Assembly (NCBI GenBank): GCA_036971715.1
Contig: JAVHJL010000010.1
Location: 1,054,001 to 1,118,000, forward strand
Length of the DNA stretch: 64,000 bases
Direction: 5' to 3'
From: Arthrobotrys musiformis
Taxonomy: Eukaryota; Ascomycota; Orbiliomycetes; Orbiliales; Orbiliaceae
The notes below the pieces were generated by a model that searched no databases, was not told the origin of the DNA, and was given only the letters and a program-made list of their open reading frames with translations. The translations under genes and the position numbers were made by a program. Of this stretch, positions 55,599-64,000 are shown piece by piece (position 1 is the stretch's first letter; every line of letters starts with the position of its first letter).

Positions 55599-57590
55599 GT
55601 TTCGGTTTAAACTTTCTTTCCAACCTTCTCTAGCTGAGGGGCTGCGAGTGGGTCGATATATTCCCATCCTCAAATTATAAAAGTGAAATACCAACGATTG
55701 CTATTTCTGATTCATATTGGAACTGATACTGCGCCTACAGCTGTCCACTTGTCGCTTATAACATGTTCATGGTACTCCTATGCTAAATAGGGCTTTCGCC
55801 TTAACACGTGTATACTCGATTTATTATATAATTTGAGGCGACTGATGGCGTTTAGGCCTAATGCCGGATATTCGGAAGGAAATCATCTACTCCTAACTTC
55901 TAATTAATATCAGCGGCGCTGTATTACAAGAGCTTTCGCACAGCTATTTGGATGTTGACCGATATCGTTCTAACTTGGTCGAGATTATAACTGTAGGTCT
56001 GAATTCAACTTCGGGAGCCTATATTGTACAATTATGCGGGCATACGTAGCTCGGGAGCCGACAGCATAATATTGAGGTAGGTTGCAACGTTGATAGCCTC
56101 GAATCCTAATCTTGAGTACTTTTCATGATCATATGATTAGGTATCTGATTCGATTCGAACTTGCGCACACTCGCAGCAGCATTTGGTTCGCGAGATAACT
56201 TGCACATTCCGAGGCGGCTCTGTCTGACTATATATATGCACATGCACAATCCTCATTTTGCATATGCATAATTCTAAGTAGCCGTACCTTTATTGGTGAG
56301 TTTATACAAAATGATACATGTACGTTCTACTACCACTAGAGGAAGACCTGCTGACCGCCCACCATCTCTGGGATTATTTGAAACAAACCGGAAACGGAAA
56401 ACGGCCTACGTTATTGTGAGACGTCGACCGCAATGCACATGCTAAATATTTCTCCCGCACCAATTGCAATGCAATACACACGTCCGAAAACCTGCTTGAC
56501 TACTCCTCAAAATAGTCTCGTTCCCAGTCCTCAAAAGTGGCGTGAGATTTCGAAAACGTTGATTAGGTCAGCCTAGCCTTAAAAGTCCATCTGGATCCCG
56601 TGTAGGCCTCTTAATCAAGTTCATGACCATTCACATTCCTTTGGTCGTGGCCTCGTGTTCATCCACCGCTTTCGAAGCCAATATTTTCCTGCTATATCGT
56701 TACGCCCAACCACGTACGGCCGTCGGAATGCACCAATCAAACCTCGACCAGTGTTTAAGCTTCCAATTCCTCTCTCCTTAGCGTTACATCCAGGTAAGTA
56801 TCGAAATTACAAACCGAGTTTCAGCCGCAGGGCTGATGCGCCAATACGTAAGCTTCGGTTCATCTTAATGCCCTTCATAGTTCACAGACAAGCTTTTGAC
56901 ATCAAAGTTGTTGGGCCCACACTAAAAGCTTGTGCGAACTGTGTCTAAACAAGAATTTAAATTCGAATTCAAGGTGGAGAAATAGTTAGATAGCTATTAT
57001 ATTGAGTTATGTGTATGTACGTCCTCAATCGATGACAAAAAGACCGAAACCAAAAACACGCTACATGCAGCCTTTTTTGGATTCGCAAGCCAGTACAGAG
57101 AAGAAGGAGAAACAAAAAAGAATAAGCCACCAGGTTAGACCATACCGAAATACCCATAATGAAGGAAGTCCCTAATAATAAACTCTTTCCTGCGCTTATA
57201 TAATTTGAAAAGAAACAACATGTAGAAAAACGGACAAAAGGATATTCCCATATACTTATCTTACACGCTAATATATACCCATATTAGTTCCAATCGCTCA
57301 TGTACATGTAAAAAACACGCACAAGCTTTGCCAAAAAAAAAAAAAAAAGTTCATAAGTAAGAAAGTAAAAATGCAAATCCACCGCCAGTTAGTGCTGTGT
57401 TCCAAACCCTTCCTCCAGTCCACCCCCCTCCCCTTTTTCAACATGCATGCAAGAATGATAATGATTAACATTTTAATATATGTGGATATATATAGATATA
57501 TATCGTCCAAAACCATTAGTAACTTTTCTTTTCTGTTGTCTTTCCATTACCCCTGAGTTACGATACCCCCTTTTCCGTTGTAACCTCATT
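55599..57590. other. Gene-free stretch between DUF4246 gene B and the Zn2Cys6 regulator
   Basis: No gene seen in 2.0 kb. One dispersed motif copy at 56515-56527. The right part is the A/T-rich 3' flank of the regulator, with an A-run at about 57333-57348. Confidence 0.5.
56515..56527 (-). repeat. Dispersed motif copy 9 (CTGGGAACGAGAC on minus)
   Basis: Identical to copy 8; preceded on the plus strand by ATA where copy 8 has GTA. Confidence 0.5.
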
Positions 57591-60500
57591 TTAGTTCCCC
57601 GTGCTCTCAAAATCGTAAACGTTCATAAACCCCCACGTCCCATCCATGTCACCTCTACCCGGTTGACCGAGGCTCATGAGCGCCATGGCTGGAAAGCCCT
57701 GCGAGTCACCGGCCAAACTGGTCATCTGGGTAAGATACTCCTTCCAACTTTCAGGCGCACCGCCGTACCAGTAGCTAGAGGTATCGGCGGCGGTAGTGTG
57801 TGGAATAAAGTACGGCTGATGGTGCTGCGCTTGGGTTTGTTGCTGCTGTTGCTGTTGCTGTTGTGCTTGCTGCTGCTGCTGGTGATGTTGGTGAGCCGCT
57901 GCTGCAAGAGCAGTAGCTGCGGAATGGACTGATGTATCGGCATAAGTCACTGGGTGGATAGGTACGTGATTGATTTGAGGTATAGCGTTGATGTTTGGAT
58001 CCACATATATTGGACCCTGAGCGTTGGACGGAATATGCTGTTCCGTGCGCGGCGGTTGGTAGGTATAGTGTTTATTTAGATTTGACATATGTGGGATAGC
58101 TGATTGCTGAATGTCATGGGTGGTCGGTGGTGCGAATGTCTTCGCATTGAGGCTTGTACGGCGTTTAGCGGGTGGGGCATTGTGGGAGTTTGATGCGCTG
58201 CTCGAGCCGCTGATAGCGAGCCTGCCTCCGTGACGTTCGCGGAGCATTTTCATAGTGGCGTCGGTGAGGGAGAGGATTATGTCGCCGAGTTTGCTATTGG
58301 ATCCTATAGCTATTTGTTTAGTCATTATCGCAAAGGAGCGACGCGAAGGTGTTAGAGGCGTAATCGAAACCAAAGAAATAATAATGATAATAATAATGAG
58401 AAGGGCGGGGTCCGTACCATTCATTCTTCCGAAGTCTTTCATGACACTAACGCTTAGGTCCATATCTGCCTTTACTCGTGCGATCTCTGCTTGTGTCACC
58501 GTCTCGCGCTTCTCCCAGACAGCGAAGAGGATGGTCATGCAGGCTAGTAGAGGGACACTAGTAGCATACCATGCAGTATCGAGGTTGTTTTCATGTCGGA
58601 GCAAGTCCGTCATCTCAAGGATGGTACGTGAAGACTCAACGCAGATCGTCAAGTTATCACTGCTCAAACTCGGGGAAATTGAAAGGTTTAGAGAAGGATG
58701 TCGAAGGAGGATGCGTAATCTAATTCATACACCTATTAGTAACCACGACGCAATAGGAGTGCGACTATAGTTTGTGGGAAGTGACTTACTCGTTGTACCA
58801 AAGCATGAGATTTCCTGCTTGCATCCGACCAACGATGTCTTGGTTCCCCGGGTCATACTTCATGTGCGGGGGCAAGTTGTCCTTCCAACTTGTCATCTGA
58901 GCCTCCATGTAATCCACAAAGGGTTGGTACTCATCACTTGGTGGTTTCTCAGCACTGTATAGTTTTGTGTGGATTTCAATGGTAAACTCGGCGCACTTTA
59001 TCAGCCCGAAGACAACATCGAAGGAGCATCGCTCGTCCGAGTTTGGAGGCAATGGCTCCTGTGTGAACCCTCCCTCGGTGATGTATTCGTCCTCGATTCG
59101 TGCTGGGTACTCAACATCGTAGTCAGATGGGAGGACACCAATTGGTCGGTTAAGTTTGGCGGAGATGCCGACATCAATTGAGACGCCGACCCAAAAGACT
59201 CGCTTACGCATCTCATCTTCGAGGACGTTGAGGGGTGTCCCCGCACGCTCATGTTGTTTCTTGAGCGAACGATTGAGACGGAGCTCAAAGATTGTTGCAG
59301 TGGTAATCTTTGACAAGATGTATGCCGGGCCAGGACGGGTGAAGCCTCGTGTGAACGCAAGGAGGAAGACTAACGCCTGGCAATCTTCGAGTGTACCGCC
59401 AGCCAGAAGGAGGTTGAGGAAGGAAAGACTGAAATGGTAGTGACGATAGGCACGAACCAAATCCGATTGATGGGTTTGTCCCTCGATTTTGATATCTCGC
59501 TTTGCCATGAAGTACATGGACATGGCGCAGATCATATGAGTGATGACTAAGGAGGCTGGACTGGTCTTATAGTCTGGTATGTCGTACATACGATGGAACT
59601 AAGCCACAGTGAGTTAGTGATGCTATGGCGCTCATTTTGCCAGCTAAAACCAGCAGAAACAGATGGTCCGAGCGAAACTTACTTCGGCCATAAAAGTTGG
59701 CTTGTGAACGATGGGCAAATAGGGCTGAGTGGTCATCCAATTCCACTCAATTAGCATAAGCGCCTCCTCTTTGGGCGGGAGGCTCAATCGTAGGACCGAA
59801 GCCGGAGCGTGTCCTGAAGTGCTCATCAAGAAACTTTGAAGTGAATCGTCCAAAGGATTCACGTCCTTGAAGTCCATGTGCCCGTCAACCGGGATATAGT
59901 TTATGGATCTAGCGGGCTCTGGGACGCCTTGTAAATCGGCTAAATCGATACTGATCCCTAAAACTGAGAGAGCAGAGGCACGGGTAGAGGTCATGTACGA
60001 GGTTCCTGAGTACAATCCGACGTGTGCCTGCGCGCCCGACTTGCGGATCAGGAATGAAGGACGGCCATGTGGATCGCCCTCTTCTCTATTGGGCGACCTC
60101 CCGGTCCTCGGCGTATGCGAGTTGGGTTCATGATGGTTTGGATAGTCCATCGAGAAAGGCAACGTTGGCTGCTCGATCTTGATAGGACCGGGCTCGCCAG
60201 GCCTCCATTGGTCTCTGTCAGTGGGGTTCCATCCAACGTTGGAACTGCTGGTCGAAGACCCATCGTGGCTCTTATTCCCAGGACTTGCAAGCCCGCCAGC
60301 TTGTAGAATAGCTTCCATGTCCCGTATTTTCGCCTCATAGTCGGCGCATTTCTTCTCGAGCTGCTCGATATATCCACGTGGAACCGCGCGATGCGATATC
60401 CGATCAGTCGTTCTACACTCGGTATTGTTCTGTCTGCATGGCGAGCAACCACCTGACAGTCCGTCGCACCGGATTTTGCGTATCTATAACGCACACGCAC

Positions 60501-60825
60501 AAATGTTACTAAAAGGAATTCATGACACTCTCGTCGTGGTGGGGGGTACAAGTACTACCACTTCCCCACCATCCCTCGTCGGAACAAGGAAACTGAATTT
60601 AAGAAAAATCGCATGTGGTCTTACCTTGCACCTGTCGCACGCCTGCCCCGTCCTTGTGGTATTTTGCAACCGCTTCCTCACCGTCCGTCCGAAATCTTCG
60701 GACTTGATGGTTCCAGCGGAACTTCCACTTTGAACCATGGCAGTTACCTGGTGATTCGCGGTATGCTCGTCAAGGAGCAATTGGGAACTGCCATCGGCCA
60801 CGCTAGCCGAGCGTTTTAACGACAT
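57591..60825 (-). CDS. Zn2Cys6 fungal-specific transcription factor
   Basis: Five exons on the minus strand: 60825-60625, 60483-59683, 59598-58790, 58719-58418 and 58309-57591; introns of 141, 84, 70 and 108 nt; 943 aa. The binuclear zinc cluster is C63-x2-C66-x6-C73-x6-C80-x2-C83-x6-C90 (CDRCKIRKIRCDG, then GCSPCRQNNTEC), followed by a linker (TTDRISHRAVPRGYIEQLEKK) and a short coiled coil. The fungal-specific TF domain (middle homology region) spans about residues 290-600 with PYLPIVHKPTFMAEFHRMYD, FTRGFTRPGPAY and RKRVFWVGVSIDVG. Near the C-terminus are an Ala/His run and a broken polyglutamine tract (about 16 Gln), likely an activation region. The first intron cuts the zinc cluster after Lys67. 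I start at 60825 (MSLKRSAS); an in-frame ATG nine codons upstream is possible. Its targets are unknown. Confidence 0.9.
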
Positions 60826-63800
60826 CGCTAATATTTTAAATCCGACACCCAAATTGAAAACGTAAAGTTTTTTTGGATATACGTCGGGCCTTCACACCCC
60901 CCCAAGTTTGGTTTCGTGCCTTGTAAAAGGAACACAGAAAAAAAAAAAAAAAAGGAAGAAGAGTAGGAGAGAAATAAAACGACAAGCCGACGGAGGATGG
61001 TTGAATAGAGTTACTTTCCCGTATGAACAGGTTTGTAAGTATACTTCAACCAGCGGGTAATCTGGCAATAGAATTCGATAATAATAATAAAATATTGGAA
61101 AAAAGAATACAGATGGGAACAACAAGTTAAGGTAAAAAGCTTATCGGTCGGTCGAATGTCCCAGGTGAGTAGTGTATCATTGGGGGGAAAGAAGGGTAAT
61201 GATCAAATTGAATAAAGAGCCTTTCGGAAATATCCAGGTCGGATGTTTCGCAGAAGAATGGAGGCTTTCTCGCTTGGTCTCGCTTTGTCCCGTACTTTGA
61301 TAGTTTGTGGCACGTAGCGGTGATGGGAGAATAGGCTATCGTAAACCCCCTTCACAGCAAGTGCCAAAGCCGGGGTTAATAAGCAAATTCGATTGGTGTA
61401 ACAAGGCTCATAAGAAGCCAAAACAGCCGTGCTGAGTTGAATGGTGAAGCTTGTGGTTAAGAGGGCGGATTATCAAGGTCGAATCGGGATTTTTTTAGTC
61501 AGATTCAGTAAGTCGGGGGAGTGTGAGGAATTATGGAGAACATCTCGCGATCCAAGCAGACCAGCCGACAGACAGCCACATATGAGACACGCAGCTGCAC
61601 CTTGACTAACTCTGGTCCAGTTCAACTTGCGGGCAAAAAAAAAGATTAATGGACCATGGGTCCAGCCCGCTACTAGTTTTAGCTTGGCTTTTTTTGGGGG
61701 GGCGTTTTTGGGTGAAAGCTTAAACCTTCCAAATTTTAACTCTAATTTGCAGTCAGCACAAGTACTTGTCAAGATTCCCATCATGTAAGGTTTGTTTGCT
61801 GCTAGGCAAAAACAAGAAACGCTTCTCCTCGGAGTTAATTGCGTTAGGGTCATGGTCGTGATTGATGTAAATTTGGTCAGGCTTGCAATGATGTTGATGG
61901 GGGGGTGAGCGAGACACATTTTGATGTTTAGATCCGCAGATGATACATGTATGCGTATGTATACGTGTGTGTGTGGACACTTTTGAAAACGTCGAAGCAA
62001 GGATGGGGCGGGTCATTGTAACCGCAAAAGAATGAAGGGGATCGAGGATGCATCGTATCGATAAATCAAAACGAAAAAAATGAATGATGGTTTTGTGATA
62101 AAGTAGTGTATGTGCGTATGTATGCTACGGCACGGTATGGTGTGCCTGCAAAAACATTAAAGGATTTGAGGGGGGTGAAAAGCGGGAGCATTTCCAGAAA
62201 GATGGGTCGCAAAATGCTAACACAACGTTGAGGTTGAGAAGAAGCAAGAATCACCGAGTTCGCCGTTCCCAAGTACCCAAGGAATCGGGATGGTGGCTCT
62301 ACCAGGGACCCACCGCCTCAGCGTGGAAGTCTCACAAAAAAATGTGATAGGATATCCAATGGAAACGGGCAAGCATCGTGTCAAGCTGTCAAAAATATCG
62401 CATCAAAGTTGTAGATGGAGCCAGCAGGCGGGTGATTCCGGAGGCAAATTCCATAGAACAGAGATAGGATAGTTCGCAATTCGAACGATAGGCATAGGCA
62501 ATTCGCAGAAAAGCACCAATCCCAAGGCTGGGGGAAGTTTTAAAGGACGGGTAGAACAAAGTTAACGTTTCCTTTCAAGGGTCATAACCGAATGGCGTAC
62601 CTTAGTCAAACTCTCCAAGGCTGTTGCTATCGATGCAAAGCGTTTAAGTTCGATATAAAATATATAGTAGGGCAAAATGGATATTATGCTGGTTGCTATT
62701 GATAAAGGGAACAAAAAGGTGGATAGGATGCTGAGTAAGAATGGTGTTCGATCGAAAGCGAAAGGGGTGCGCTGCTCACCCGCAAAGATTAATCCACTTG
62801 GGCCAGACAGGGCTGGCACTGCAGAGCGCTGGTTGGTCGGTTGAGGACTGTGCGTTTTCCCCCGGCGCACTTTCACGGTACGTAAACTACGACCATGGAC
62901 TGGGTGGACAGAAGCATGCAATGCTGCAGCTGCAGCCTCGAAATCGAAATCGAAAACAAACGTGGACTGAACCAGCAAGATTGAATTGAAAGGCTGAAAA
63001 AAGTGGTTACAGACTGGTCTGGGTTGCAGACAGTGGTAATGGTAACTGTTACCCAACCTTCACGCACAGACACCCTGGCTCATCTTCTTCGCTCTAGTTC
63101 GCCGGAGCAGAGTGTCTTTCCTTCGAGTGAGAAAAAATGCAGATGCAAATCCTGTTTTGAGATAGGGAGAAGTGTGAGGAAGGGGGAGAGGAAAAAAACA
63201 CCTCGCCGGTTAAGGCTAAGCTTCAGCCGCCCCGTCCTTTCTCTCACTCCCTAGCAGAACCCCCGCCGCCCGCTCCTAAAGGAGTGCTGTGCATTTCACA
63301 CACGAGGGCTAGAAAGAAGGCTTGAAATGTAGGAGATCCGCTTTTCTGCAGAAAACCAGACCAGCCGGAGCACACTAGGCTTGGAGACGAGATCTGGTCC
63401 GATTCCCCGGAACCCGATACGAGGCGCACATGTTGTACCATCGCAGGTCGGGTGGGAAAATGCTGACGAGTACTTGTAGACGCGCGCTTACCCCCGCTTA
63501 GCGTGGCCAAAATGTCGGTCGAAGCCCTAGCCCAGGGTTGTGTCTTTGCCTTGTGACATGTCTCTGAGCTCTGTGTCTCTGTGTCCGTGTCCGTGTCCGT
63601 GTCCGTGTCCTCCTTGCCGGAGTCTGTGTCCGTGTCCCAGCCTTGAAGCCCATTCTGCAGCTGTGCTGTGTATGTGCTATGCATTGCACTGTCCGATGTG
63701 ACCGATACTAGCCTTGAGTCCAGTCCAGTCCGGCACATCCGTGTGGAGTCCAGTCGACATGCAAATTGTAAAAAATGCATGCATTGGACCGGCATTGGCG

Positions 63801-64000
63801 TTGCCCTTGTTGGATGTATGTAAGGAGAAGGCACCTGCTTTAGTTGCTAAGCAACCTAGTGTCGACGTCAACGTCCAGTCGTCTGCAGTCCTTGTCTCAT
63901 GCTTTGTGCAACATACGAGAACGTACCCTGGTCAGCTCCAGTCGACAGTCGACAGTTTGTTGCCCAGGCACTGAGGCCGTGATCGCTCCTCCGATCGCTC
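60826..64000. other. Upstream region of the regulator and right-end gene-free DNA
   Basis: No gene seen in 3.2 kb. Long upstream regions are common for fungal regulators. The right end has a (GTGTCC)5 repeat and many GTCCAGTC/CAGTCGAC words (63715-63960). The minus frames 62562-63056 and 63244-63834 are low-complexity or repeat-derived and lack motifs. Confidence 0.45.
63581..63610. repeat. (GTGTCC)5 hexanucleotide repeat
   Basis: Five exact units, with two further copies after a short gap (about 63624-63636). Confidence 0.9.

Noticed and set aside
58255..58770. 171-codon plus frame
   Set aside because: Exact antisense of exons 4-5 of the Zn2Cys6 regulator.
62562..63056. 164-codon minus frame
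   Set aside because: No recognisable domain, no start context and mixed low-complexity composition.
63244..63834. 196-codon minus frame with an Asp/Thr repeat
   Set aside because: The repeat is the translation of the (GTGTCC)n microsatellite; the rest has no motif.

Overview
The window is nuclear DNA of a filamentous ascomycete (Pezizomycotina). Genes have short introns (about 52-220 nt) with GTATGT/GTAAGT-type donors and CTAAC-like branch sites. Recognisable genes include SPA2, SSU72, NBP2, an HMG-CoA reductase, ribosomal protein eS21, an FCY2-type permease and a Zn2Cys6 regulator. The mix of family genes (F-box with a zinc ribbon, DUF4246, DUF4470, ricin-B-like lectin) would suit an early-diverging group such as Orbiliomycetes, but that placement is only a guess.

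Layout. 1-1008 is the 3' part of a GH5 exo-beta-1,3-glucanase. A 4.3 kb gene-free stretch follows, then the permease (5273-6905) and SPA2 on the minus strand (7952-11151). 14616-19584 holds a small Gly/Ala-rich membrane-like protein, a ricin-B-type lectin (minus) placed head-to-head with a Gfo/Idh/MocA oxidoreductase (plus), and SSU72 (minus). NBP2 (23516-25114) follows a long low-complexity leader. 25-38 kb is gene-poor accessory DNA: a stop-interrupted copy of an unnamed fungal family, an orphan 718-aa protein with a possible RNase H-like fold, an F-box protein, and a DUF4470 gene broken by an in-frame TGA and cut short.

The most striking feature is at 38015-41194. Two complete, intronless bacterial-type peptidoglycan ligase genes, murC and murD, lie in the same orientation between fungal genes. 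Both keep all the catalytic motifs I could check. The 3' end of murC meets the truncated DUF4470 gene tail to tail. No other peptidoglycan gene is visible, so this looks like a two-step fragment of a bacterial pathway (UDP-MurNAc to UDP-MurNAc-L-Ala to UDP-MurNAc-L-Ala-D-Glu) fixed in a fungal chromosome.

After this come RPS21 (42606-42930), the 1123-aa HMG-CoA reductase (45689-49301), a tandem pair of DUF4246 genes (50610-52597, with a frameshift, and 53210-55598, intact), and a 943-aa Zn2Cys6 regulator (57591-60825, minus). No gene was found from 60826 to the right end. A short motif, CTGG-N(2-3)-ACGAGAC, recurs nine times, always between genes. All exon limits were read by eye from splice signals, frame continuity and family knowledge; no searches were run.
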